A stretch of 64,000 bases of DNA, from assembly GCF_963668165.1 (NCBI RefSeq), contig NZ_OY764211.1:620001-684000 (forward strand), in the 5' to 3' direction. The notes below the pieces were generated by a model that was given only the letters and a program-made list of their open reading frames with translations, searched no databases and had not been told where the DNA came from. Position 1 is the first letter of the stretch; every line of letters starts with the position of its first letter. The position numbers and the translations under genes are program-made. Positions 1 through 8,320 of this stretch are shown here, in pieces. The DNA comes from Marispirochaeta sp. GTDB taxonomy: Bacteria; Spirochaetota; Spirochaetia; JC444; Marispirochaetaceae.

Positions 1-1
1 T

Positions 2-733
2 AAACAGCGTATCGGGTATCTGCCGGAAAGTGCTCCTGTATATCTGGATATGACAGTACAGGGATATCTTCGTTTTGTCTGCGAAATAAAACAGGTACCA
101 TCCGGAGAGCGTTCCGGACAAATAGACAAGGTGATCTCTGAGTGCGGGCTTGAAACTGTAAGAACCAGGACTGCCAGAAAGCTGTCCAAAGGTTATCGGC
201 AGCGTCTGGGACTGGCCCAGGCTCTTATCGGAGATCCTCCGGTAATCATTCTCGATGAGCCCACTGTCGGTCTTGATCCGACCCAGACCTTTGAATTCCG
301 TAAGCTTATTCAGGGCTTAAAGGGTACCCGCACGGTTATCCTCAGCAGCCACATTCTGCCGGAAGTCAGCATGATCTGCGACAGGGTAGTAATCATTTCG
401 AATGGAAAAATCCTCGCTCAGGATTCTCCCGAGGCCCTTGCACAGCGCCTGCAGTCTCACTCCGAATTTCTTGTTACCATTGACGGTCCTGAAAACGAGG
501 TGACCGCAGAACTGGAAACTCTTCAGGAAATCCGGGACATCCAGGTGGTGCATCACCCTGTCTCCGGCGGAGTACAGTTCAGAATAGCAGCAGACCCTGA
601 CAATGATCCCCGGGACAAAATGGTAAAAATGCTTGTAGAAAAGGAACGGCGTCTTCTGGAGTTGTCGGTGCATACCGCCGGCCTTGAGGATGTCTTCCTG
701 AACCTGGTAACAGAGGAGGGTACCGCTGAATGA
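2..733 (+). CDS. ABC transporter ATP-binding protein, GldA/CcmA-like (5' end outside window)
   Basis: This is the cytoplasmic ATPase subunit of an ABC-2 type exporter. The reading frame is open from the window edge, so the N-terminus with the Walker A motif is missing. Visible are the Q-loop region (IGYLPE), the signature LSKGYRQR, Walker B VIILDEPT with the D-loop GLDP, and the switch histidine in SSHI. A C-terminal domain of about 100 residues follows, as is usual for ATPases that drive ABC-2 permeases. Its stop overlaps the start of the permease gene (ATGA), so the two are translationally coupled. Gene order ATPase, permease, GldG-like, DUF4340 resembles the gliding-associated transporter of Bacteroidetes. 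The exported substrate is unknown. Confidence 0.93.
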   Translation, partial: KQRIGYLPESAPVYLDMTVQGYLRFVCEIKQVPSGERSGQIDKVISECGLETVRTRTARKLSKGYRQRLGLAQALIGDPPVIILDEPTVGLDPTQTFEFRKLIQGLKGTRTVILSSHILPEVSMICDRVVIISNGKILAQDSPEALAQRLQSHSEFLVTIDGPENEVTAELETLQEIRDIQVVHHPVSGGVQFRIAADPDNDPRDKMVKMLVEKERRLLELSVHTAGLEDVFLNLVTEEGTAE

Positions 734-1500
734 AAGGTTTTGCAGCAATCATAAAGCGGGAACTGAAATCTTACTTAACTTCGCCGGTAGTATACGTATA
801 CATAGCCATGTTCACCCTGGTGTGCGGCTATTTTTTCTACCGGAATTTTATCTATTTCTCCATGTTGAGCATGCAGGGTTCTTACGGATCCTCCGGTTCC
901 ATGGTGCTGAATATAACCGAGGCAGTATTCGCACCTGTTCATTCAAATTACCTCTTCGTAATGCTTATACTGGTTCCCCTGATAACCATGCGGGTCTTCT
1001 CCGAGGAAAAAAAGACAGGTACACTTGAGCTGCTTATCAGTTTTCCGGTGCGCTACATCGATGTAGTGCTGGCAAAACTGTTTTCTGCTTTTATAGTATT
1101 AGCTTTTACACTTGCTTTAACCCTGTTGTTTCCGCTTGTAGCATCAATGTACGGTCGCATAGAAGTGATTCCGGTGTTGACATCCTATACAGGGCTCTTT
1201 TTGGTGGGTCTGACCTTTGTTGCGATAGGAACGTTCTTCTCGTCATTAACAGAGAACCAGATAATCGCCGCCGTCTTATCATTTGGCGTCATTCTGCTGC
1301 TGTGGGCAATTGAATGGACCGCTTCGTTTATTCCCGGTGTATTCGGAAAGATTCTTTCGGAAATGTCGGTGTACAACCACTTTCGCGATTTTAACCGGGG
1401 GGTTATCAACTCCAACGATGCGATTTTCTTCATTAATATAAGCGTTTTCTTCGCCGGATTAACCCTTATAAATCTGCAGCGGCGTACATGGAAGAGTTAA
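730..1500 (+). CDS. ABC-2 family permease, GldF-like
   Basis: Integral membrane partner of the preceding ATPase, 256 residues with about six hydrophobic segments. The N-terminus (IIKRELKSYLTSPVVYVY) is typical of GldF/ABC-2 permeases, in which a short amphipathic stretch precedes the first membrane helix. The stretch RVFSEEKKTGTLELL is the conserved cytoplasmic motif that contacts the ATPase. It overlaps the ATPase gene by four bases, and the GldG-like gene starts three bases after its stop. The family is known as a gliding-motility or export ABC module; spirochaetes do not glide by the Bacteroidetes mechanism, so a role in envelope export or remodelling is only an inference. Confidence 0.9.
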   Translation: MKGFAAIIKRELKSYLTSPVVYVYIAMFTLVCGYFFYRNFIYFSMLSMQGSYGSSGSMVLNITEAVFAPVHSNYLFVMLILVPLITMRVFSEEKKTGTLELLISFPVRYIDVVLAKLFSAFIVLAFTLALTLLFPLVASMYGRIEVIPVLTSYTGLFLVGLTFVAIGTFFSSLTENQIIAAVLSFGVILLLWAIEWTASFIPGVFGKILSEMSVYNHFRDFNRGVINSNDAIFFINISVFFAGLTLINLQRRTWKS

Positions 1501-1503
1501 ATT

Positions 1504-2847
1504 ATGGCGACTAAACGATCTTTTGATTATTCATTAATTATTATTCCCCTTTTATTATTGGCGATCCTGGCTGTTGTCCAGGTTCTTTCGTCCCGCTTTA
1601 CCGTAAGGGTGGACCTGACTGACCGAAAACTGCACAGTCTCTCAGAGAAAAGCAGCAATGTACTTCGTCAACTGGATGGATCTTCTCTGAAGGCTACGGC
1701 CTTCTTTCTTACCGATGATCATAACCGGGAAGGGACCAGGGACCTGCTGGAACAGTACAGGCAGAACTATCCTGCCTTCGAGTACGAGCTTGTAGACCCT
1801 TCTAAAAACCCGCGGCTGGTCGAAAAATACGAGGTCGGCAGCAATGGTACCATCGTATTGGAGTACCAGGGACGGGAAACTAAGGTAGTAAGCCAGGAAG
1901 AGGAATCGATTACCAATGCAATACACCGTCTTGCTGTAGAATCGACAAGTACCCTTTACTTTTTGACCGGACATGGAGAAAAAACCCCTGAAAACGGTTT
2001 CAGAAACCTGTCGGAGTCTCTGGAAGGGGAGCATTACCTTGCCCGTGAACTTCTGCTGCTGCGGGAAGAAAAGATTCCGGAAGATGCTGACTGCATAGTT
2101 ATTGCCGGAGTCCGCGAAGCACTTTCTGAGCGTGAGGTTCAGCTTGTTACCAGGTATCTCGAAGACGGCGGCAGCGTACTGTTCCTGATCGATCCATACC
2201 GCAGGACAGGTCTCGAAGAGTATCTGCGTGAATCCGGAATAGGCCTTGGAGTCGACACTATCGTCGACGAACGGAGCCAGGTAATGGGGGGAGATTATCT
2301 TTTTCCCATTGTATCTGACTATGGTCGCCACAGCATAACTGAATCTATTGATCTGATTACCTTTTTCCCAATAGCACGATCCCTTACAATAAACGAAGAG
2401 ACTCCCGGGGATTTGCAAATAAACGTTCTTGCACGCACCGGAGCAGACACATGGGCAGAGATGGACTATTCCGCCCTGGGAGATGGGAAAACCCGCTTTG
2501 ATCCTGATACGGATAATCCGGGACCCCTTACTATAGGTGCAGCCTTGACCTTCGGTAATCCGGAGGATGAAAAAAGCGGAAGAATGGTCATTTTTGGAGA
2601 TTCGGATTTTGCATCTGACGATTATATTGATGTATCCGGTAATAAAGATCTTATCATGAACACCTTTGCCTGGCTTACCAGCGATCCGAGCCTGATAGGA
2701 ATTCGTTCCCGGGATCCAAGCCACACTCCCATAATTCTGACCGAAGAGCAAACCAGGATAGTTTTTTGGTTGCTTATTGTGCTACTTCCCGCCCTCGCTG
2801 CCTGTGCAGGAATTGGTGTATGGCTGGTTTCCCGATGGAAAAGATAA
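1504..2847 (+). CDS. GldG-like ABC transporter auxiliary protein
   Basis: A 447-residue protein with an N-terminal membrane helix (about residues 11-30), a large extracytoplasmic domain and a C-terminal membrane helix (about 417-442). This is the layout of GldG / ABC_transp_aux proteins. Family-type features include the RVDLTDRKLHSLS stretch after the first helix, the FLTGHGE motif near residue 155 and the SVLFLIDP strand. It follows the permease by three bases and overlaps the next gene, so all four genes are probably one transcript. The periplasmic domain presumably acts with the permease; its ligand is not known. Confidence 0.88.
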   Translation: MATKRSFDYSLIIIPLLLLAILAVVQVLSSRFTVRVDLTDRKLHSLSEKSSNVLRQLDGSSLKATAFFLTDDHNREGTRDLLEQYRQNYPAFEYELVDPSKNPRLVEKYEVGSNGTIVLEYQGRETKVVSQEEESITNAIHRLAVESTSTLYFLTGHGEKTPENGFRNLSESLEGEHYLARELLLLREEKIPEDADCIVIAGVREALSEREVQLVTRYLEDGGSVLFLIDPYRRTGLEEYLRESGIGLGVDTIVDERSQVMGGDYLFPIVSDYGRHSITESIDLITFFPIARSLTINEETPGDLQINVLARTGADTWAEMDYSALGDGKTRFDPDTDNPGPLTIGAALTFGNPEDEKSGRMVIFGDSDFASDDYIDVSGNKDLIMNTFAWLTSDPSLIGIRSRDPSHTPIILTEEQTRIVFWLLIVLLPALAACAGIGVWLVSRWKR

Positions 2848-4574
2848 AGCCTGTACTGCTTTTAACGGGAATACTTTCACTTTTGCTTATTCTCCTTTTT
2901 GTGACCGGAAATACGAACAAGGAGAAGGAGCGAAAGGTCGTTTCTCTTATCACACTTGATCCCGATACTATTTCTGCGTTGTCTATTAAAACCGGTAATC
3001 GCCCGGCAATACAGTTATCCAGAACCGAAGGCAGCTGGGTTATCCAGGAACCTCTCTACAGTCTGGCCTCACGTAAAACCATGGATTCTGTAATTGAAAC
3101 CCTGGATAAGCTGGTCGGAATACCCCTGGATATGGACAGGGATTCTGACCTTAATGAGTTCGGATTACAGGGAAAAAATACCATTACGGTAAAGACTGTT
3201 GACCATCAGGGGAATGAACAATCCTTCTCCCTGGGAAATCAGATTCCCCTGGATGTGGGCTATGTTTACACGTATGTACCTTCCAGCGGAGAATTCTACA
3301 AAGCATATAAAGACGCCCGAAGTGTATTTGATTTACCACTTGAGGATTTCCGGGATAAAACAGTCGTAGACATCTCAATCAACAGCATAGAATCTGTCAA
3401 AATAAGCGGTACTCTACCTGGAGATATGAGTCCTGTGATTGTGGAAAAACAACCGCCCTGGTGGGAGATTACCGGCCCCAAGGCAGCTCCGGGAAATAAT
3501 GGAAAAGTGAAAGAACTGCTTGAAGGTATTCTCTCCCTCCGGACAAATGATTTTCCCGAATCCTTCGAAGAAAATGAGGGAAAAAGTCCGGAACTCAGGA
3601 TCAGGTTTACCAGCGCTGACGGCAGCGCTGAAACCGTATCATTCTATTCCGATTATGGGGATGATCTTCAGTATGTAAAATCTGACCGCGTACCCTACGC
3701 ATTGGGAATACCCCGGGGTGTTATTGAAAACCTTCCAGTACGTTTTGATGAGCTGCGGTCCAAAGCGGTTTTGCGTTTTGATCCATCCGTCATACGAGAG
3801 ATCATTCTGGATGCAGACACAGAAAGGATAACACTGCAAAAAGAGGAAGACCGGTGGTATATAGCCTCAGCAAAAGATATCCCCGTTGATGAATCCGCAG
3901 TTCGGCATCTTATCAATCTTCTTACCCTGAGAGAAGTTGAGGATATTTCTGCAAACAGGGAGCTCAAAAAGAGTGACACGTCTATTCGATTACGTGTTCT
4001 GCTCCGCGAAGAGAACGGTGCTGAACACACAGTTGAACTGGGAGAAACAGGAGAACGCGATTTTGTTCCCGGTTTTTCATCATTTCGAGATCGTCCTTTT
4101 ATTGTACCGGCGGAGTTTTTTGATCATTTTCAAATAGACACCGATTTCTTCGAAGACAAACATCTGCTATCCTTCGAGTCCCGGAATATCGGCTCTGTGC
4201 AGATCCGTGGAAACAGGGAAGATATAACCCTTACGAAATCCGGTTCTGACTGGCTGCTGACAGAACCCGAACGCAGTGCGGCAGATTCGCCTAAATCCTG
4301 GGGTCTTGTCTTTGCCCTGGAAAAGCTTGTCTATGAAGAAAGGATATCCCCTGCTGAGTTTGGTACAAGCGGCTTCTCTGCTGATAATCCCGATTACAGC
4401 ATCTCGATTAAAGATTCCAACGGGAAAGAGCAGGGCAAACTTGACCTGTGGCTCTTTAAAGCAGAGGGAGAAGCCGTTGCGGTGTCTTCCTACAGGGACG
4501 GATTCTTTCTTATAAGCGGTGAACTTCTGGAAAATATCCCCGTCGACCACAGGGAATTAATGTACCGGAAATAG
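2835..4574 (+). CDS. DUF4340 domain membrane-anchored protein
   Basis: A 579-residue protein with one N-terminal membrane helix (about residues 5-22) followed by an extracytoplasmic region of several similar alpha/beta modules. Each module has a pattern like ITLTKEGDRWYI..P, characteristic of DUF4340. I chose the ATG at 2835 (MEKIKPVLLL) because it directly precedes the hydrophobic helix; an ATG at 2820 in the same frame is also possible. Either start lies inside the end of the gldG-like gene, implying coupling. DUF4340 proteins usually sit downstream of GldG-type genes and are thought to be envelope components of that transporter, but no activity is established. Confidence 0.82.
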   Translation: MEKIKPVLLLTGILSLLLILLFVTGNTNKEKERKVVSLITLDPDTISALSIKTGNRPAIQLSRTEGSWVIQEPLYSLASRKTMDSVIETLDKLVGIPLDMDRDSDLNEFGLQGKNTITVKTVDHQGNEQSFSLGNQIPLDVGYVYTYVPSSGEFYKAYKDARSVFDLPLEDFRDKTVVDISINSIESVKISGTLPGDMSPVIVEKQPPWWEITGPKAAPGNNGKVKELLEGILSLRTNDFPESFEENEGKSPELRIRFTSADGSAETVSFYSDYGDDLQYVKSDRVPYALGIPRGVIENLPVRFDELRSKAVLRFDPSVIREIILDADTERITLQKEEDRWYIASAKDIPVDESAVRHLINLLTLREVEDISANRELKKSDTSIRLRVLLREENGAEHTVELGETGERDFVPGFSSFRDRPFIVPAEFFDHFQIDTDFFEDKHLLSFESRNIGSVQIRGNREDITLTKSGSDWLLTEPERSAADSPKSWGLVFALEKLVYEERISPAEFGTSGFSADNPDYSISIKDSNGKEQGKLDLWLFKAEGEAVAVSSYRDGFFLISGELLENIPVDHRELMYRK

Positions 4575-4625
4575 TGGCTGATGAGATTGGATCATTGATA
4601 GAATCAGGAAAAGGAGCATTACGCG

Positions 4626-5423
4626 ATGAAGGACAGCCTTTTTTCAGTTGAAAATAAAGTAACCCTTGTTTCCGGTGCAAGTCGAGGAATCGGATATGAG
4701 TTGGCCCATGGTTTTGCCATGCGGGGCGCCAGGGTAATTATTACCGGTCGTAAAATGGAAACCCTGCAGGATGCGGCGGCCAGAATAAAAGAGTCTGCCG
4801 GCGCCGACGTTGATACCCTGGTTTGCGATGTATCCAGTGTCGATGAGATCCGTGAAACAGTTGCTGCTGTTCGGAACAAACATGGACGAATCGATACACT
4901 GCTCAACGTAGCAGGCTTAACAGTGCGTAAACCCGCAGAAGAGTACACTCCCGAAGAGTTTGATTTTGTTACCAATGTCGATATCCGGGGCGCGTTCTTT
5001 ATGGCCCAGGAAGTCGGTAAGGTAATGATAAAGCAGAAGAGCGGTACCCAGGTTCATGTTGAGTCATATAATACCTTCTCACCCCTGACCAGGGTTATGC
5101 CCTATGTTATCAGCAAGTTTGGAATGCATGGAATGATCAAGGCACTTGCTTCCGAATGGGGCGAGTATGGAATACGTGTAAATGGAATCGGTCCTGGATT
5201 TATTCTTACTGATTTCAACCGTTCCCTCTGGTCACAGCCTGTTATGAAGGATTGGGCTATGGAACATACCCCTCTACGACGTTTTGGTGAGGTTGAGGAT
5301 ATGATTGGAACCGTGGTCTTCCTTGCCTCAGACGCGTCGTCATTCATAACAGGTCAGACGGTATATATTGACGGAGGTTTGTCTGCCTGTACGCCGTGGC
5401 CTATTGATAAAGCATCGACATAA
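4626..5423 (+). CDS. SDR family NAD(P)-dependent oxidoreductase
   Basis: A 265-residue classical short-chain dehydrogenase. It shows the Rossmann motif SGASRGIG near residue 18, the NVAG motif near 97, a YVISK catalytic pair (Tyr160, Lys164), and the C-terminal FLASDASSFITGQTVYIDGG block shared with gluconate 5-dehydrogenase and FabG-like enzymes. The segment where the catalytic Ser is expected reads VHVESYN, so Ser is present but the context is slightly atypical. A possible SD (aaaggag) lies about 10 bases before the ATG. It ends at a bidirectional terminator facing the convergent isomerase gene, and probably belongs to the same sugar or polyol pathway as the minus-strand operon. Substrate unknown. 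Confidence 0.88.
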   Translation: MKDSLFSVENKVTLVSGASRGIGYELAHGFAMRGARVIITGRKMETLQDAAARIKESAGADVDTLVCDVSSVDEIRETVAAVRNKHGRIDTLLNVAGLTVRKPAEEYTPEEFDFVTNVDIRGAFFMAQEVGKVMIKQKSGTQVHVESYNTFSPLTRVMPYVISKFGMHGMIKALASEWGEYGIRVNGIGPGFILTDFNRSLWSQPVMKDWAMEHTPLRRFGEVEDMIGTVVFLASDASSFITGQTVYIDGGLSACTPWPIDKAST

Positions 5424-5432
5424 TTAAAGAGT

Positions 5433-5476
5433 AAAAAAATGGCTGCCTGGAGGATTCTCTCAGACAGCCATTTTTT
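5433..5476. terminator. Bidirectional intrinsic terminator
   Basis: A 12-bp stem (aatggctgcctg paired with cagacagccatt, one G-T pair) encloses an 11-base loop. It is flanked by an A-run on the left and a T-run on the right, so it can end transcription from both the SDR gene on the plus strand and the isomerase gene on the minus strand. Confidence 0.85.
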
Positions 5477-5482
5477 CTATCA

Positions 5483-6319
5483 CTATTTTATGCCTATCTG
5501 CCAGTAACGCCGCATCCATTCCATACACAGGCGTGAAGCCTCTGTGCCTGAAGGGTGGGGCAGCACCTCCAGGGAGACAGGACGGTCATAGCCGATCTGC
5601 TTCAGTTTTTCCGCTACCTTGTCGAAATCGACATTACCCGCACCGGGATGACGCCGGTTGCTGTCTGAAACATGGAAATGACCGATCTTGCCGGCGCATT
5701 TGTCGAAGGCAGCACCATACATGTCCTTATCTTCCAGAAACATATGATGGGTGTCCAGCAGAAGCTGAAGCTTTTCAAAACCCGGGCGGGCCATAAAATC
5801 AAGGCAATCATCTACAGTATTCAGAAGGTTAGTCATGTAGTAGGCAATGGGTTCAAGGGTAAGAACAACCTGCTTTGAATCAGCATACTCCTGCAGCGGC
5901 AGAAGCTCCTGGGCAAAACGTTCGAGATACGGCTGAATGGAGGCGTAATCCGGAGCAGTTCCGCGGCAAAGGCCAACAAAAACTGAAGCATTAAGTTTGC
6001 TCGCAAGGTCGATATGCTCCATAAAACGCTTCCTGGTTTTCTGCCGGATCTCGGGATTGTCGGAAGTAAAGCTGAGCTTGTTCAAACCGTACTCAAGGCC
6101 GGTTCCTACAGCGCATATCTTGATATCCAGGTCCTTTTCCGCGGCCAACAGGGAATCTTCGTCTATTTGCCCGGGATTGCGAATATGAATTTCAACTCCG
6201 GTAAATCCAAGATCTTTGGCAGACTGCATTCCCCTGATTATTCCGTCCTGAAAAAGAACAGGGGCGTTGTCTCCGAGTTTTTCCTCGGAGACAGCCAGGC
6301 TTAAATATGGTGTACTCAT
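5483..6319 (-). CDS. Sugar phosphate isomerase/epimerase, xylose isomerase-like TIM barrel
   Basis: A 278-residue AP-endonuclease-2/xylose-isomerase-like TIM barrel. The metal-binding set seen in tagatose 3-epimerase and related enzymes is present: Glu in LTLEPIAYY, Asp-His in LLLDTHHMF, His-X-His in HFHVSD, and Glu in VSLEVLPHPSG. It is the last gene of the minus-strand operon SDR, transaldolase, isomerase, only eight bases after the transaldolase stop. Members of this superfamily interconvert ketoses, hydroxypyruvate or inosose-type substrates, so the exact reaction cannot be read from the sequence. Role as an isomerase or epimerase in a carbohydrate pathway is a sound inference from motifs and neighbours. 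Confidence 0.87.
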   Translation of the reverse strand: MSTPYLSLAVSEEKLGDNAPVLFQDGIIRGMQSAKDLGFTGVEIHIRNPGQIDEDSLLAAEKDLDIKICAVGTGLEYGLNKLSFTSDNPEIRQKTRKRFMEHIDLASKLNASVFVGLCRGTAPDYASIQPYLERFAQELLPLQEYADSKQVVLTLEPIAYYMTNLLNTVDDCLDFMARPGFEKLQLLLDTHHMFLEDKDMYGAAFDKCAGKIGHFHVSDSNRRHPGAGNVDFDKVAEKLKQIGYDRPVSLEVLPHPSGTEASRLCMEWMRRYWQIGIK

Positions 6320-6327
6320 ATCCAGGA

Positions 6328-7371
6328 TTACAGGGTAAGCAATTTTTGCCAGCCGGTAAGATCGAATCCCTGCAGGGTCATAACCGTTCCGCCATGGAAA
6401 TCGAACTCACCAACAGCGATCGCCCCGGGCTCAAGGGCCTGGGTAAACTCTGGCAGGGCTTTCGCCACCCGGTCCAGAGCGGCCTTGTCAGCAGGATCAT
6501 CGATAAAGTTTCCCCGCTTGATTTCGCCCTTTTCATCAGCTTCCAACAGTGTTTTCTGGACCTTCGGGTGGATTGTCATAACAACATCGCTGCCTACTAA
6601 CTGTTCTACCTGACGTGGACTGCGGAAGGCAGCGGGCATCAGCTTCTGCTTGAAGCCGCGTTTTACGTTTTCCTGGTAACATCTCTTGGTCACTGCCAAA
6701 GCAGCGCTTTCAAGGTCATAGAAGGAGAGACCTGCTCCGCGAACCTCGTTCAGCACGGTCAGGTAATCCTGCAGACGGCCCATAACAAGAGCGGCCGTTG
6801 ATGGTCCCGGTTTAATACCCGCTTTTTCCGCACGTGCCCTTCCCCGTTCGTAGGCTTCACCAACGGCAATAAACTGTGAAACGGTCAAACAAACTGTTGG
6901 TGTTGTAGGAATTCCCAGGGCTGCCAGCTCTTCGAGGGTCCAGATACCAGCAGTTGTGCAGGGAATCTTTACCATTACGTTCTTTCCAAAGGAAGAGAGC
7001 TTTTTACCCATCTCCAGCATGGCGTCCTTGTCTTTTCCAAGAGCCGGCTGGACCTGCGCCCGGACGTAACCGAACTGTTCATCCTTCCAGGGAGCACGGT
7101 TCTTGAGGATGGATGCAATGGTGCGAACAACCACTCCAATAAGCTCGACAGCCCGGTCGTTGCATTTTGCGGATACATCGAGATTCTTGTACTCTCTCTC
7201 GAAGTCGTCAGGGTGAGTACTGAGGGTTTCAAAAGAGAGAGGAGGGTTGGTCGTACAACCGACAGCTCCGTCCTCAAGGGCGGAATTAAGATCAGATAAA
7301 ATAGCCGAATCGTTACACCACTGGGTAGGGGTGTTTTCGGCCATCCATGTAAGATACGGATTAGTTGCCAT
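6328..7371 (-). CDS. Transaldolase family protein
   Basis: A 347-residue class I aldolase-type TIM barrel of the transaldolase family. Diagnostic are the early GAVGCTTNPP motif (compare TTNPS in transaldolases) and VMVKIPCTTAG, which holds the Schiff-base lysine. The C-terminal half differs from housekeeping TalB, so it may be a pathway-specific aldolase or transaldolase acting on a sugar phosphate from the neighbouring dehydrogenases. The start has a good SD (gggag, about five bases upstream). It lies between an SDR gene (60 bases upstream) and the isomerase. Catalytic family is firm; the substrate is not. Confidence 0.88.
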   Translation of the reverse strand: MATNPYLTWMAENTPTQWCNDSAILSDLNSALEDGAVGCTTNPPLSFETLSTHPDDFEREYKNLDVSAKCNDRAVELIGVVVRTIASILKNRAPWKDEQFGYVRAQVQPALGKDKDAMLEMGKKLSSFGKNVMVKIPCTTAGIWTLEELAALGIPTTPTVCLTVSQFIAVGEAYERGRARAEKAGIKPGPSTAALVMGRLQDYLTVLNEVRGAGLSFYDLESAALAVTKRCYQENVKRGFKQKLMPAAFRSPRQVEQLVGSDVVMTIHPKVQKTLLEADEKGEIKRGNFIDDPADKAALDRVAKALPEFTQALEPGAIAVGEFDFHGGTVMTLQGFDLTGWQKLLTL

Positions 7372-7431
7372 AATATCTCCCGAAAATAAAATTATTAGCC
7401 GTTAAACGGTAAATTGAACGCAATCGATACA

Positions 7432-8169
7432 TTATCCCATGTAAATGCCGCCATTTATATCAAGACAAATTCCGGTAATCATTTTAGCGGCGTCCGAAGC
7501 CAGGAAGAATACTGCTTGCGCAATATCTTCAGGGTCGACCAGACTCTTTAAAGGAACCTGCCTTAAAATAGCTTCTGTTTCTTCGCTGCTGAACTGGCGG
7601 GCCATCTCGGTATTTGTTGTCCCCGGAGCGATACAGTTTACTGTTACCTTGTCCGGAGCCGCCATGCGGGCCAGGGTTTTGGTAAGTCCTATTACCCCTG
7701 CTTTAGATACGGAGTAGGATACACCGGTTTTTACTCCTCCCGTACGTCCCGCAGATGAGGATATGTTAACTATGCGGCCTGATTTTGCTTTTGTCATATA
7801 CGGAAGTACCGCCTGAGTAAGCAGAAATGCGCCTTTCAGGTTTATTCCCATAACCAGGTCCCACACATCCTCGGTGGTATCTGCAAAACTGTGCAGATCG
7901 AGAATCCCTGCACAGTTGACCAGGACGTCTATTCCGCCGTATTGCCCGACTACTGAATCCACTGCATGCTGGATATCAGCTGGCCGGGTAATATCAAGAG
8001 CTGAGAAGTCAACCTTCTTCCCTGCCTTTTTTTGTTCCCAGCTGAATTCGTCTCCCTTTTCTTTGTCTATATCAAAAATAACAACCTGGTCTCCGGCAGT
8101 GGCAAAAACCCGGGCTGTCTGCTTTCCAATTCCCTTGGACGCTCCGGTTATAACAACTGTTCGCGGCAT
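7432..8169 (-). CDS. SDR family oxidoreductase, FabG-like
   Basis: A 245-residue classical SDR. It has TGASKGIG near residue 8 for cofactor binding, NCAG near 85, catalytic Ser at about 137-139 (NISSS), Tyr152 and Lys156 in YSVSK, and the end FLASDAAKMITGICLDINGG. An Asp after the second strand (IFDID) favours NAD(H). It is the first gene of the minus-strand operon, with SD gtggag five bases before ATG and a sigma-70-like promoter at 8218-8246. Its divergent neighbour is a GntR/FadR regulator. It probably oxidises a sugar, polyol or sugar acid; FabG function in fatty-acid synthesis is less likely given the context. Confidence 0.88.
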   Translation of the reverse strand: MPRTVVITGASKGIGKQTARVFATAGDQVVIFDIDKEKGDEFSWEQKKAGKKVDFSALDITRPADIQHAVDSVVGQYGGIDVLVNCAGILDLHSFADTTEDVWDLVMGINLKGAFLLTQAVLPYMTKAKSGRIVNISSSAGRTGGVKTGVSYSVSKAGVIGLTKTLARMAAPDKVTVNCIAPGTTNTEMARQFSSEETEAILRQVPLKSLVDPEDIAQAVFFLASDAAKMITGICLDINGGIYMG

Positions 8170-8217
8170 AAAAACTCCACCTTGTGTTAAAAAAAAGCTT
8201 GCGTGATGTCTGCTATC

Positions 8218-8246
8218 AGACTAATATGGATGATGATGATTGTCAA
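8218..8246 (-). promoter_or_regulatory. Putative sigma-70 promoter of the SDR-transaldolase-isomerase operon
   Basis: Read on the minus strand there is TTGACA (8246-8241), a 17-base spacer and TAGTCT (8223-8218), about 49 bases before the SDR start codon. The -35 is perfect and the -10 moderate. It lies back to back with the regulator promoter. Confidence 0.6.
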
Positions 8247-8256
8247 TATTTCTTTC

Positions 8257-8285
8257 TTGCAAAATAATACTACATATAGTAATAG
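8257..8285 (+). promoter_or_regulatory. Putative sigma-70 promoter of the GntR regulator gene
   Basis: TTGCAA (8257-8262), a 17-base spacer and TAATAG (8280-8285), 35 bases before the regulator ATG. The -10 element lies inside the inverted repeat at 8268-8290, which suggests autoregulation. Confidence 0.55.
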
Positions 8286-8290
8286 TAGTA
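8268..8290. promoter_or_regulatory. Candidate GntR operator (TACTAC-N11-GTAGTA)
   Basis: A perfect 6-bp inverted repeat, tactac at 8268-8273 and gtagta at 8285-8290, separated by 11 A/T-rich bases. It covers the -10 region of the regulator promoter and sits about 22 bases upstream of the divergent operon -35. Position between a GntR gene and its presumed target operon makes it the best operator candidate; binding is inferred. Confidence 0.5.
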
Positions 8291-8320
8291 GATTATCAGA
8301 ACTAACCGGGATTATATTCG

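Noticed and set aside
1642..2751. Long minus-strand open frame (369 codons) opposite the gldG-like gene
   Set aside because: It lies wholly opposite a clear GldG-like coding region, shows no family motif, and has shadow-like composition.
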